Origin: Zingiber officinale
Taxonomy: Eukaryota > Streptophyta > Magnoliopsida > Zingiberales > Zingiberaceae
DNA length: 64,000 bases
Direction: 5' to 3'
Assembly: GCF_018446385.1 (NCBI RefSeq)
Contig: NW_024589864.1
Span: 62,001-126,000, forward strand
Within the stretch, counting starts at the first letter, position 1, and the number at the start of each line of letters is the position of its first letter. Below, in pieces: positions 34,301 to 46,364 of the stretch. Position numbers and translations under genes: made by a program. Under the pieces are notes generated by a model, which worked only from the letters and a program-made list of their open reading frames with translations, was not told the origin of the DNA and did not search any database.

Positions 34301-35859
34301 TTTTAATAAATATTTAAATTTATAATTTATATTTATTAAGTTCGTTTAGGTTCGATAAAAGCTCGAATAAACTCGTGAACCATGAATGTATTCGTTAATT
34401 AAAGCTCGAGCTCGACTCGATTATAAACGAGTCAAACTCAAACATTCAAGAGTTCGGCTCAGCTTGACTCGATTATACCCCTACTAGCGATTTTAACTAC
34501 AAACAGTGTAATTAGTTCTTTAAGCATTATAATGCATTGATGATGACTTTGAGTATGTTCTATGATTATTAGTTGTTCTTTCTCCTCTTTTTCCATTGTA
34601 TCATTGTTACTGATTGTGTAATTTCACTCTACATCTCGAAGCCTTTCGTATAATCTTTGTAACATAAGATAAAAGAATACCAATGAAAACTGTTGGAATT
34701 TGTTTGGAATCCTGTATATCAGTAACATTTTTTTTACAAGATAATGGAGGATGGAGGTTGTCCAGCTTGTTTGAAAGTGCATCGATAAAAGAATGTACAA
34801 AGCATTTTACGAATGAGGGGATTTTTCGTCCTACGAACATAGATTGTTTGGACCGAGTTTATTAAGCAAAACACTAAATTCTCTTTTGACATTGTCAAAG
34901 ATTCTGACCTGTTAAACCTCTTCAGCTATACTTTGTTAAATGATCTTGTCCAGAAGTTGACTTAATGACCTGAAACACCGAAAATCTTGATCTCAGTTGT
35001 TATTATTTGTTCTGCGCTTGACCACTGCATCAATTTTTATTCATTCTTTTGTATGATACAGAGATATCCAGTGATGGCACTTCACAATCTTCCAGTTGGA
35101 AATTTGAAGAGCTGCGCGACTTGAGGCTGAATATATCGATGGAAATAGAGAGATGCAAGCAAGCTGAAGAAGCAACTGAGGCCTTGCAAAACCAATGGCA
35201 GATGCTGAGTGATCATCTGTCATCTGTGGGATTGCAGCTTCCTGCTCCTTTAACTTTTCCTGTTGATGATATGGAACAACCTGACATTGATCCTGCAGAG
35301 GACTTGTGCCAACAGATTGTGGTTTCTCACTTTGTGGCTGATGCTATAGAAAGGGTTGTTTCTAGTGCCGAGGCAGAGATTGTTTTGGAACCTTTGATCG
35401 AATCCAAGAACTTTGAGATTGCTAGGTTACAAGACCGGCTCCAGTATTATGAAACTGCAAACAGGGAGATGTCTCAGAGAAACCGAAAAGCTTTGGGTGA
35501 GAATGTTAAACTCGATCACTGTCTTTCATCTATTTATTTTCTCATTGATCAAACATATTTTCGAACTTGTGATTCTGTCAAGAACAGTCATAGCAATCTA
35601 TAAAGATGATTCTCACTGATCAACATATACATGAGAACAGAGAGCATATGATATTTGCCGTGTTTGATCATGCGTAACTGCGGTCGCAGAATTGGCACGA
35701 GAACAACGCAACATGCGCAAGAGGAGGCAGAGATGGATTTGGTCCTCAATCGGCCTCGCTGCAACTCTCATTGTAGCTGCTCTGGCACGGTCGTGTCATC
35801 CTCTTTCAAGGTCTTCTTCTGCAGGCGAAGGCAATGCTATTGAGAATCATCGAGAATGA
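31352..35859 (+). CDS. Coiled-coil, C-terminally membrane-anchored protein, three exons, start unclear
   Basis: Exons: about 31352-31994, 35062-35496 and 35690-35859. Both junctions (GAAG/GTATGT with CAG/AGATAT, and TTGG/GTGAGA with CAG/AATTGG) keep the frame. Exon 1 has a Pro-rich N-terminus with SPYIINHKRRGPRLLKS, then an acidic, Ser-rich stretch. Exon 2 is mostly helical (EELRDLRLNISMEIERCKQA and the heptads around IARLQDRLQYYETANREM). Exon 3 gives a basic run RKRRQR, one membrane span WIWSSIGLAATLIVAAL and about 23 residues after it, which is tail-anchored topology facing the ER or nuclear envelope. The only in-frame ATG in exon 1 is at 31634 (321 residues), yet the protein-like reading extends back to a GTG at 31352 (415 residues). 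The true start may be in an unseen exon, or the ATG may be lost. It resembles conserved plant proteins of unknown function; no closer name is justified. Its anchor recalls WIP/WIT proteins only in layout. Confidence 0.75.
32285..33817 (-). mobile_element. LTR-derived insertion, family E, inside an intron
   Basis: The plus-strand right edge is ATTGCACTAACA at 33817, followed by ATCTCCCAACAC, the complement of a polypurine tract, so this is a 3' LTR on the minus strand. It contains many CAATCGATTG-like palindromes at about 32550-32960 and repeated CCTAACC/GTTAGGACTTT and CCCACTTGGACTTTCC units at 33110-33620. The left edge is approximate and no internal coding region is present. Confidence 0.62.
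33983..34483. mobile_element. hAT-like MITE (501 bp) in the intron
   Basis: The ends are TAGGGGTGTAAAT and, inverted, TAGGGGTATAATC. The 8-bp flanks CTAGTGAG (33975-33982) and CTAGCGAT (34484-34491) match at six of eight positions. The interior has repeated AGCTCGA and TCGATAAAAGCTC words. No transposase. Confidence 0.75.
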
Positions 35860-35909
35860 AAGTGAAAGAAAATTCTTCGATCTAGTTGTCGCCTATACTT
35901 TGATCGATG

Positions 35910-36046
35910 AAGGGGAGTCTTGGCAACAATAGTAAAGTTGCTCCAGTATAATCTGGAGGTCATGGATTTAAGTTACGAAAAAATCTCTTTTACGTACAAT
36001 CTCACATTGACAAGATATTCGTGCACTGAGCCACTCATTTTTACAT
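35910..36046 (+). mobile_element. Au-type SINE
   Basis: A tRNA-derived SINE of the plant Au family: the start AGGGGAGTCTTGG, an A-box-like CTTGGCAACAATAGTAAAG, a B-box-like GGAGGTCATGGATTTAAGTT, the TACGTACAAT block, and the end GTGCACTGAGCC followed by a short T run. It is flanked by a perfect 11-bp duplication TTTGATCGATG at 35899-35909 and 36047-36057. It sits 50 bases after the stop codon of the coiled-coil gene, so it is probably in that gene's 3' UTR. Confidence 0.85.
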
Positions 36047-36383
36047 TTTGATCGATGTCTAGCAATTGCGGTTTGGATTGGATTTGAAGAATTTGGATCG
36101 AGCACAGATGGTTACTAACATACTCATGGTATCTGATTCCTTCCATTTTAAACATTCTCACCAACCAGCTAGAATATGCTGTTGGAATTTATTATGCTGG
36201 AGAGATAATCATCAGTATAACTTTTTTTTAAATTGCAAAATTTGATCTTAATGTTTTTTTGTGTGGAACATGTAGGCAAAGTGTTTTTGAGTATTGTCTC
36301 TGTTAAAGTCTATGGGTATAAAAATGAAAGGCTTGTCCCAGTTGTGTGGTCATCCCAGTTGCCCACCGAGTGTTCGATATAAT
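36047..36383. other. Spacer between the coiled-coil gene and the DUF4408 gene
   Basis: Downstream of the SINE. It likely holds the 3' end of one gene and the promoter and 5' UTR of the next. No TATA box was assigned with confidence. Confidence 0.4.
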
Positions 36384-37109
36384 ATGGACCCGGTGACGGC
36401 GGAGAAGGTCGCGGCCAGGCGTCGCCTTGGCCGCCTCCACGCGCTCTTCAGCTGCGTCGAGGCCTGCCTCGCGCTGCTGCTCGTCTTCTGGTCCTCTCTC
36501 CGAGGGTATGCCACGGCAAGGCTCGCCGTCGGCCTCTTGGGCCGCCTGCTCACCGGCCACCTATTCATCTTCCTCCTTGGCAACGCGATCGTCCTCGCCC
36601 TGCTTGCGCTGTCCTGCCGCCATGTGGGAGCCAGAGACGCCAGCGGGGGCGACGTGTACGACCAGTTCCTGGCGTGCCAAAGCAGGGCTGCACCATCGCA
36701 CCCGACGTCTCTGGCGGCGGAGGCAGAGGAGGTGCCTACTCCCCTGCCGGCGAAGGATAAGAAAAGCAGGGCTGCACCATCGCGCCCGACGTCTCTGGCA
36801 GCGGAGGCGGAGGAGGTGGCTACTCCCCTGCCGGGGAAGGATAAGAAGGTGAGGCGAGCGTGCCTGAGGCGCCGGTCGGTGAAGATGGAGCGCCGGCGGA
36901 GTGGTACAGTGGATCTCCGGCGGTCCGGCTCGGACGTCTCCGGCGTGGAGGCGAAACCTGACGTGGACGCCGAGGAATTCCGGCGGATGATAGAATCGTT
37001 CATCGAGATGCAGCAGAAGAGGTTCCAGCGAGAGGAATCCATGGCCGGAGTTTCCTCTTCCTTCCTGGAGGAACAACCACACACGTATACTGTTGTAACT
37101 TGCTCCTGA
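36384..37109 (+). CDS. DUF4408/DUF761 membrane protein, single exon
   Basis: 241 residues from the ATG at 36384 (MDPVTAEKVAARRR). The in-frame ATGs upstream at 36294 and later are less likely, because the DUF4408-like part starts here. An N-terminal hydrophobic segment (FSCVEACLALLLVFWSSL, about residues 22-39) is followed by a second (HLFIFLLGNAIVLALLALSC, about 66-85), as in DUF4408. The C-terminus has the DUF761 signature DAEEFRRMIESFIEMQQKRF. Between them lies a basic, Arg/Ser-rich linker with a perfect-phase tandem repeat of 28 residues (84 bp) starting at 36681 and 36765 (SRAAPS(H/R)PTSLAAEAEEV). Function is unknown in the family; members are often stress- or hormone-responsive. The coding sequence is GC-rich, typical of monocot single-exon genes. 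Confidence 0.85.
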   Translation: MDPVTAEKVAARRRLGRLHALFSCVEACLALLLVFWSSLRGYATARLAVGLLGRLLTGHLFIFLLGNAIVLALLALSCRHVGARDASGGDVYDQFLACQSRAAPSHPTSLAAEAEEVPTPLPAKDKKSRAAPSRPTSLAAEAEEVATPLPGKDKKVRRACLRRRSVKMERRRSGTVDLRRSGSDVSGVEAKPDVDAEEFRRMIESFIEMQQKRFQREESMAGVSSSFLEEQPHTYTVVTCS

Positions 37110-38768
37110 AAACTTACTTCCTTCATGCAAAAAAAGAGCTTATGTACGTATTTTTGTTTGTTTTTATTAGTGTAAAGAAAAGATGAAGAAGGATCTCGCA
37201 GATGGTTGTTGATTTTTTTTTTCAAAAATTAAAATCAAAATCAAAATTGGAAAACAAATATTTATCCTATTATTCTTCTTTAATAAATTTCGAAATAAAA
37301 AAAAAATAAGTATACATTTTCCGCTTTTAAAAATTTTCAATATTAAGGAAAATGTGATGTAATTAACTGTAGTAAAAGGTAATGCTACGGCGGAGTGGTA
37401 TAATGGTATTATTTGGTTTAGTTAAAAAGTATATTATTATATATTATAATATTAATTAAAAAAAGGAGAAAATTAAGGTTAATCTTAAAAGTGATTATCG
37501 AAGAATAGATAAAACTAACAACCTTTTTAAAATTTATTCCACTTCGTAAGAAGTGGCTGCAAAGGATTGATGCTTCATTCCAAAGTGAAGAACCGGGAAT
37601 ATTTCAGATATTTATCAGTTGCAAAAAAGGGATAAAAAGTCATTAAAAAAATCTATCAAGAATAGCTTTTTCTAAGGACAAAAGAACTTGGCATCCACCA
37701 TCTCCATAATTCATTATCTTTCATTGTTTGTGCCATTTTTTTTTTTTTTTTTGAATATGATACTCTACTTAATCGGCTAGAAGATTCCTAGGATTTTAAG
37801 TGGTAGAGTGAATCTATAAAGAAAAGAAAGGAATCTATATCTTCTTGGATATGTAACAAGCCTTGCTAGCTGTTCTTCTACTAAGGTAAGAGGTTTGCTC
37901 GGGTCGTGGCGATATGACTTGATATAATCTATCTTAACTCGGAGACCGCTAAGCCTTTAAGAGACCGGACTCTACCGGCCGGTCCTTAGTTCTTACTCTC
38001 AAACCATGCAGCCCTTTTTGAAAACTTGCAGCCATTTTCTCAACCTATGCCGCTCCGCCCTTTCTTCTGCTCTCGTACAATAGGTAAAACTACTGCAATG
38101 TCTCTATCCCAAATAGAATTTTAAAGAAAATTAATAGCACATTATAATATTATTTTTATCTAACATCCAAACATTGACTCAGAGCTCTATATACAAGCCT
38201 CCATTCCTAAATGATAGAGCAATCCGGTTATCTTGTTGCCAAGTTACCTGACTCCATACTACCAATATTCATATAACCAATCTTAAATAGTTAAATCTAG
38301 CTTGACTTAGTATTGTCATATTTACCATATTTAGTTCGAACGAGATTCAATGTTATCTATCCTAAGTAGTAAGTGACGCTGACAACAAAGTAACTGTTTA
38401 TTTACGCAGCACATAAGCTCTGCTATAGGTCTAATTCGGCCAAACAATGCAACTTGGCAGGTGATGAAAAGATTTAACGTAAACACTTCAGTTATTTACA
38501 TTCACCTGCATCTGCTAATTAGATTTCCGCCTCGATTGCTGTCATTTGTTGGTAGCCAGTGTGCTTCTCTAACAATGCACAGCAAAGTCTTGAGTTCAGT
38601 AATTACGCTGCAGTAGCAAGAACACGATTGATGTGTTTGAAGAAGAGATCAGTCCACTCTTAACTTCAAAAGCAAAATTTCTTCTTCTGCAGAAAGCATG
38701 AAAAAAATAGTTGGGCTAGCTTCTCGCTTGTGAAGCAAAAGAGCAGGACAATAAAATTGGTGGGGGCA
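37110..38768. other. Intergenic, AT-rich
   Basis: Holds the 3' UTR of the DUF4408 gene at the left and of the minus-strand SFH gene at the right. There are long A/T runs (for example a T run at about 37737-37752). No gene or clear repeat was recognised. Confidence 0.5.
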
Positions 38769-38796
38769 TTAACTAACCCGTAACTTCGCCTCCTCT

Positions 38797-41700
38797 TCAC
38801 GGTCTATATATGCAAGAAGTTCATCCTGCCTCATGAGTGCTTCATGCAATGCCTGCAATTATCATAGACCAACATTTCAGTTGTGAAAGAGTTGAAGTGT
38901 ATTAGTAGATATGGATAATGGAATTATTACAGATATGAAAAGGCATATAGGTGGGAAGCCAAATTAAGTTAATAGAAAGATTGTAAGAACCTGGACAGCA
39001 AATTGGGAATGAAACCATAAAATTGAAGGAAGAAAATTCAAATAACAAATAGTGGATTAAATGGACCTTCTTGGTGACAATAAGCTCGGCTTCAAGTGCA
39101 TCCACACGACGGACAGCTGCATTCAGCAACTCATCTTTCTCTGAGGGCATTTCAGAAGGTTTTGCTTGAAGAACATTCACCTTTTCTTCTAACTCTTCTA
39201 GCTTCCTTACAAGACAAGAAAGGAGGCGAGCCTCTGTAAATGCAGGAGCAGGTGATGGAGGTCGGAATTCCTCTTTTGGCATAGAATCCATAGAAAACAT
39301 AGGATAATCTCTATGCGTTTGAGAACATTCATTTTGGAGCCTCTTCAATACATGGTTGGTGGCTGAACAAATTAGTGCAAAGAGATATGTGATGAGGGTC
39401 ATTACATATCGAGTCATTTGAGCTTTCACTCCTTCAGTGGACGTATGGATCTCAGAGACGGAACTTTGTCCTGCAATAAAAAAAATACGACAACATCAAA
39501 ATTCCATGACACCAATTGTAATAGAAAACAATCATATTTTCTACTATTTAGTTTATTTTAATTTTTCTAAAAATTTGTTTGAGAGGATCAAGATTAAATA
39601 AAATTTGTGATTCCATGGTGCATTTTAATTAGATGGTAGGGCTGTAAATGGACAAAATGTCTGTGGAGAAACTTGATACTCAAGTAATAAGAGCTTATTT
39701 ATATTGTCAATATAAAAAGAATAAAATAACCAATTTTGAACACTAATGATATAGGCTTGTTAATGATCATCAACAAAGCTCATGAATAAATTTCCTTGAG
39801 GTTCAATTATGATCTTCTTTGATTTTTTATGTTACTATTTGTGTTTTATCGTTTTTTATATATCAAAAATTTTGTAGGTCCAAATTATCTATGACACATT
39901 AAAAATGAGAAAATAATATGTATTTTATTTATTTATTAGACCAATTTGTATCTAATTTAGGGGCAACTTTTATGGCTCGATGAGAAGCTCTATAAGCTTT
40001 TCAATAACAAATTTAATCAATTTTTTAGGCTTAATATGATAAATAAAGGAGCTTTGGCATAAGTCAAGCTCAGCTCAGTTCAGCTTGTTTATATGGTACA
40101 AAATTGTAAAATATTGAACCAGAAGTTCATATATTCAATATAACAGACCAGGGGAAGAATCTGAAAAATTTTTGGGGTTCTTCAAGCTTGGTGATTGGTT
40201 AAATCAATTTATTCTGAAACAGATTGTCAATCACTAGAATCATAAACTTTAAAGTGCATAGTTTAAGCCTTGTTGCAAAAAAGTAGTTTCGGCATGAGCA
40301 GTGCTTCAGTGCAGTGGTTGACATACTCCTGATTGATTTTGGATCTGAGATTTGACAACTATTATTCGTGTCAAACCCCTACACATTTATGCATGTTTCA
40401 AATAAAGTACGATAAGCCTCATAAATTAAAACAAAATGCTGTCGCAAGACATAGTTAGATCACATTCCAATTAGATGCTAGCAAAATATAATAGTTGTCT
40501 CAGCAGCTAAGTATTACTGGTAATGCAAAGTATGCATGAAAAAGGAAGCAAGAGCTGAGATGATTCTGTTTTTAGGAAAGCAAGATTGTATATATCATCA
40601 TGAAAACATTTAAATTCCATTTGAATGAAATCATTTTTATAATCGCCCAGCAATGTTCATGATGTGGAGTAGCTACATGGATTTCTTTAACAAGTTATTA
40701 TTAAAATTGGAAATTAAATTATTTCTGGTAGAAACATGATTACCTTTAGGTCCATCTAGCCTTCTGCTACAAATTTGTTTCTTAGGTCCACCAATTACAA
40801 CCTTGTCTACCATGGGAACATATTCATCATACCCTTGAAAGACGGAAGAGGAACTAGCTGCCTTCATCAGTTTTGCCTGCGTCAAATAAAAAGAGAAAGA
40901 TATTGATGTTAGTAACTTCTATCAGATTATGAAGTGGCAAACGGTAGAGAGACTTTTTGTACAAAACTATAATGAAAAATATGAAAATCCTCTATTCCAA
41001 CTGAGAAAATTTCACCGGAAAATAAACAGATATTTTCTACAATTATCTCAGCAACAGTAGGCACAATTTGCATAGTAATTTAAGTTGCTCTTCTTTACTT
41101 AGTCGGAGGAATTGGAGGGAAAATGGGAGTAAGTGCCCAATTACGGTTCTGCACATGAAGATATTATCAATAATGTGCATCTTTGTGTGGTTTCCTGTTT
41201 CCCTTCTCCTCCCATCTTCCCTCCTATTCATCCAGTAAATAAGTCATTAACTTCACGAGAAGAATAAGACCCAAAGATTCACAACTAAATGAAAATTATA
41301 GAACGAAGTTCTCCCTGTACAAGAAAAAAGCCCAAGTTATGCAGTTATGTGGAGTGAACAAAACGAAGATCACACGTAATGAATAAAAGCTACAACAAAT
41401 TCATTTAAAATTTAGAAAATTTGATCCTGTTTGAGCAACAAGGAAAGAAAACCAATCAGATAGTCGTGCTACAAGTGAAAGGTACAGATACCTCTTCATG
41501 TACTGGGGTCAGACGAGGATTTGGTAAATATGCTCTTGATGCTTTAGGAGAGATGACGTCTTCAGCCTCTGAACCAGATTCAGCAGTGGATGTATCACTG
41601 CCCTTTATCTATTTCAGCAAAAACAGAATTATAGTTCAACATTTTATAGATTGAACTTCAGTTGGGACTAGAAAGAAATGAGAAGACTCACTGTTGGATA

Positions 41701-44700
41701 TGGTGGCTTAGCATAAGCAATAATCTTTCCTTCACCATTGGAAACAGCAACAATTTGCCTGGCACAGTTGGCTTCACCACTAAGGACCATCTGCATAAAA
41801 ACAAAAACCAATTGACAAAACATTATAAAGAAAAAAACAAAGTCAACAAATGAGATTTGGATAGAAACCTTCAGTATATTGGGGTCCTTCCAAGGACCTT
41901 TTTCAGATTTTAGGCACCCTCCTTGCTCTGGACAAGTACAAGAACCACCAAGGAACTCTGGCAGCTCACTGGAGATTGATCAGATATAATCAAAAGATTA
42001 ATGTCAAAGCATCCGTCACATTAATGGTGAAAATTTTCTGTAAAAAATAATAGGCAAAGCACACACCTTGGCTCAATTATCTCCAACAGCTTATTCTGGT
42101 ACTTTGTCCCAAGAACCTGGTGGAAATTTGATAAATAATCTCAACATGCATATGCTCTAAGTCTCATCAGTGTTGGCATGAAACTTACATGAATTTTTGA
42201 AGTAGTCTTGGGGTCCAGAAATGATTTTATGGTGTTCCATAGCAACCTAAATCCAGGGCCAGCATTGACAATAAACATCCGGTGCAAGGTCTACAGACAT
42301 TGTTTTTACCACTACTCAGACCAATATTCTAACACAAATAAAAAATTCATCGGCTGAAACAAGATGCTTCTGTATACCTCAGGGTAGTTGTCATTGTCAA
42401 TCTTCTGTAGTCTCTGAATTAGTTCTCTAGCAGTTTTGCTGAAGTTCTTTAAGCCCTATAAATCAGGTAATAATAGAAAGTAATGAATTAGTCCAGTGTA
42501 TGTTCTATACAAAGAAAATGGATAATTTCAACATGCTGAAGAGTCTGGGATGATAACATACCACTCCATGAACATCAAGAATAGTTGTACTTGAATCAAT
42601 ATGCTTTTTTGCAGCAAGTGAACAAGCTGGGAATTTAATTAAAAAGCTCCTTTCAAACTCCTTCACATGATATCTTACATATCGGTCCATTGTGGTCACC
42701 TGCATTAGTTTGTTAGGATCAACTTTCCCCAGCCTTTCAATATAAACTGGTCTTCCCTCCTTGTCCACTCCATGATAACCATGAGGATAATACTTCAGAA
42801 CTTCACTTAATTCAGAATACTCAAAATCCTGATGAAAATAAAACTCTGTTAGATATCTGGATTATGAACTAAATCCAAATTGAGCAAAAGATGAGCTGAC
42901 AATGTTCAGGATAAGAGGGAAATTGAGAAAATCCAATATCAACCTATGCTAGAAACCTAATAGCCTACTAACAATCATGCCTCACCCAGACATGAACTTC
43001 AACAATACTAGCCTTTACTTGAGATCTGACAACTTGGCGATGACTACACTTCACGTGAATGAAAGCACCACCACTACAATCTTTGCTCAGACTCAGCCGC
43101 CTGGATACTCAATCAACTATTTTTTAACGTTTTACAGATTTGAAATTGATGAGGTCATTGGTCATGTCATCATTAACACATTAAGTTTTATTTCACCAAA
43201 CTCAAAGCATTGTGTTTCCATTTCATTATTGTATGTCTAATCAATATTTTTGCCCATGAGAGTTCCTCTAGTTTATATAACAAGATGAACATACATAGTA
43301 TATCTGTTACATCTTAAAGGAGAGGTTCTTAAGAGATATTAGATTAACAGACTATAGATTATTTAGTCCCATACTAGTAATTATAGCTCTAGTGTTTTAC
43401 ATTGAATCTAAAGCAATGACAATAATTACAAGAGACTTACTTAAGAAAACAAATTACATGTCAGTTCTCAGAAAAGTTGAACTAGCAAATTGAATAATCC
43501 TACCTCAACAACCGTGTCTGCACCAAATTCTTTTCTCCACTGAAGCATTTCCGCCCACATGTGCTTTGCCTTCTCAATATCAAATTTCCTTGCTTTAAGA
43601 AATCTTAAAAGATAAACAGGTTTTAAAATATTAGAGATGACAAATAGTGATCTACTGATAAGAAATATAACTAGTCACAAGGAATGAAGCACTCCAGAAG
43701 CAAGTATTTGGAGAAGACAGTAGAAATTTTAACTTTAGATAGCTCAGCACAAACAATCATACCAAGGATGACAGTATAAAATAAAAAACCTGTAATGTTA
43801 AAAATCAAAGCATGCCTATGAGTGTTACATTAGGAACCCCAGCACAAAAAACTAAGTTATAATATGGAAAAGCAAGTGAAGTGTTTATATTTCATGGAAA
43901 TAAAGCAAATACATTTTGCTGAATTAATTCAACTAAGGATGTGTTTCCTATGAGGGAAGAAAAATTTAGAAGGAAATAAGGTCACAGAGATTTTCTGGAA
44001 ACACTCTGTATTGTTTCCGTTAGACCACTCATAACAATGAAGATCAAATCCGAAATTCAAAATTACTTTTTTTCTTTTCAAATTTATTTTTGATTAATTT
44101 TTTAAATGCTTTTAAAAAATAATTTTTTTAAAAAAATTGATTCTTTGCTAGAAGAAAACAGTCAAATATTTCACTTCGCAGCACTTAGGAAAATATTTTT
44201 CACTGCCATTTTTCTCCTTGGCTATTTCCTTCCTTTGTAGGAAAGGTGCAAAAAAGGTATTTCATTGATACAATAAAATTGTGAATCTAGCTAATCAAAA
44301 TAGTTGTCTGCCATAATGGAAAATTTTAAAAAGAATGGATATTAGCAAAAGAATTTTACAGATATAAAATGCCAAAAACATTGATAATGTCTAATAATTT
44401 ACCTCAACATCATATGATAGTCATCATGCTTGGCAGGCAACAATTCGTCTAAAATTAAAGATTGACGGAAAGTATCAACAGCCTCTAGCTCTTCAATATT
44501 GCGTATATCCTCAATAGAAACAACTCTGTTTGTCTTCTTCCTCCTATTCTTTTTCTTCAATGAGTGTTTAAACCTACTAGATGCATCCAAAGCCTTTTTC
44601 TTCAAGGATCCAATTTTTGTCCTTCTTTCATCTTCTGAATTTTCAAAATCTGATTTTCGTTCCTTTCGTTCATCATGACTGGAGAAACCCTCAAAACCTA

Positions 44701-46364
44701 CCACAAACCAAGGAAGTCATATGTCAAAAAGGGAAAATTCAGTTGATAAAAGTAAAGGTTTGGTGACAAAAGATGAAAATAATATAACATCTAGCAATTT
44801 CTATGGCAATGAAAATTTACACAGAAAAATGAGAAACAATATATGCTATCTACATCTTATAAACAATAAATTGGATTTCAATGTAATAAATGTAGAATGA
44901 TTGAAGCAATAAAACAAAACAAAACAAAAACATGGGTAAAGCTCCACGTGCAATTGAGGAGAAAAAATTACTGTTACAACCCAATCTAACTAAAACTGGG
45001 GGTTTAACACATTGTCAACCACTGGCCCTAAATGTTTAAGCAAAAATTTGCAGCAGAAAAACTAATGTAGGTCCAGTACCTTGTAAACTGATAACTAAAC
45101 ACATGGAATTGAAGACTCCTTCAACTAGCTCATATTAACAAATCACAATCCAACTTGCCATCCTACAGATCTTATAGGCATGAAATCATGAACCACTTGT
45201 AGAAAATAGTTAAGCTCAAATTGATGCTAACAGACATGTCTAAGCCATTTAAACCCTCTTCTCTGGATTAGTCAAAGTACATGACATACGATGTGGAACA
45301 AATTGAGTCCAACGCCAGAGGGTACGCATCCTCATTATAGCAGCAACTCAGCTCAAAATTGTTCCTAGTTCACAGAATGAGAAGACCACTTAAATCTCCA
45401 TAGCCTTGCATGTTCATATTTTTGCTTAGCATAAGATGATTTGTTGTGATATACTGCCGTGACCAAATCAAACAAGAAAGCTGAACCATTAACTAGGCTA
45501 AAATGCTTTAATAAAATGAATGTAGGCTTCATGGAACCTAAGACCTCATCTCTACTTCAGATAAAAAATATGCTAAAAGTAAATGGAACAGGATAATCAA
45601 CATTATTGAACATCAAATCTCCATCAATGTGTCACTGTGTGCCCCTTAAATGAAAAGGAATTAGAAACTGACAGGATCTTCTAGTCTCGTGTGATTGTCA
45701 TGTGCCCCTTAGGCAAAGGGAAAAGAAAAGGACATATAACTGTGGTAGAATGTGTGATATTTACAAACAAATATGTTGGCTATTAGAAAACAACATCATA
45801 AATTGTTAATGTAGGAAATTTAAATGATAATATCGATGTCTGGGTTTACTAGAAAAAATAAAATAAAATAAATATCATTAGAGAGCAATTAAATGAAGCT
45901 TTAATATATAAAAATATGAAAGAAAATAAGTTCACATGATATGGAGATGTTCAAAGGCAACACATATCAGCAATTTATTCCTCGCTATAGACCTGTAGAT
46001 AAGCAAGAATCCAAACAGTTTCAAAATGCCAAGACTACAGCAGAAGCAAAGAATATTTTTGGAGAACATCAAATCAATCAATCATAGTTCCTCCACATTC
46101 TGCACGAGATCACATATTTGAGAACTTGGATAATATTGATGCATAAATCTAAGTGGTGAAGGGCAAAGAATTTGAAACTAAATCAAACAGATCCCAACTT
46201 TCTGTGCTTAAAATTTGGCCAGAAATTTCGCAGGCCGGATTGATCTAACATCCCAAATTAAGAATAAAAAACTATCCGCATTTTACAGCCATCGTGTGAT
46301 CTGACCGACAAGGAGAAGAGAACAACTCACAAGGCCTAGCGAAGCGATCCAGCGGCCCCGACAT
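38797..46364 (-). CDS. SEC14-nodulin type phosphatidylinositol/phosphatidylcholine transfer protein (SFH-like), 13 exons
   Basis: Exchanges PI and PC between membranes and presents PI to kinases, affecting phosphoinositide signalling and polar growth (family knowledge). Exons: 46364-46331, 44697-44403, 43603-43504, 42828-42562, 42455-42378, 42290-42189, 42116-42067, 41968-41869, 41790-41692, 41608-41492, 40876-40744, 39470-39067, 38853-38797. All junctions are GT-AG and keep frame, giving about 611 residues. The N-terminus [17 protein letters not shown] and a basic KKKNRRKK run precede a CRAL-TRIO N-terminal domain ([16 protein letters not shown]). The SEC14 lipid-binding domain follows ([54 protein letters not shown]). 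The C-terminal nodulin part has a hydrophobic stretch ([16 protein letters not shown]) and a coiled coil ([13 protein letters not shown]). In the last exon one extra A near 38820 shifts the frame, so the protein ends CIYRP at 38797; without it the usual [14 protein letters not shown] end would run to 38769. Confidence 0.93.

Larger units (their letters stand above)
31995..35061 (+). other. 3.07 kb intron carrying transposon insertions
   Basis: First intron of the coiled-coil gene (GT...AG). It contains an antisense LTR (about 32285-33817) and a hAT-like MITE (33983-34483), which explain two thirds of its length. Confidence 0.75.

Noticed and set aside
36350-37225. 291-codon minus-strand frame
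   Set aside because: Antisense shadow of the GC-rich DUF4408/DUF761 gene.
37389-37425. tRNA A-box-like GCGGAGTGGTATAATGG
   Set aside because: No B box, acceptor stem or SINE body could be found nearby.
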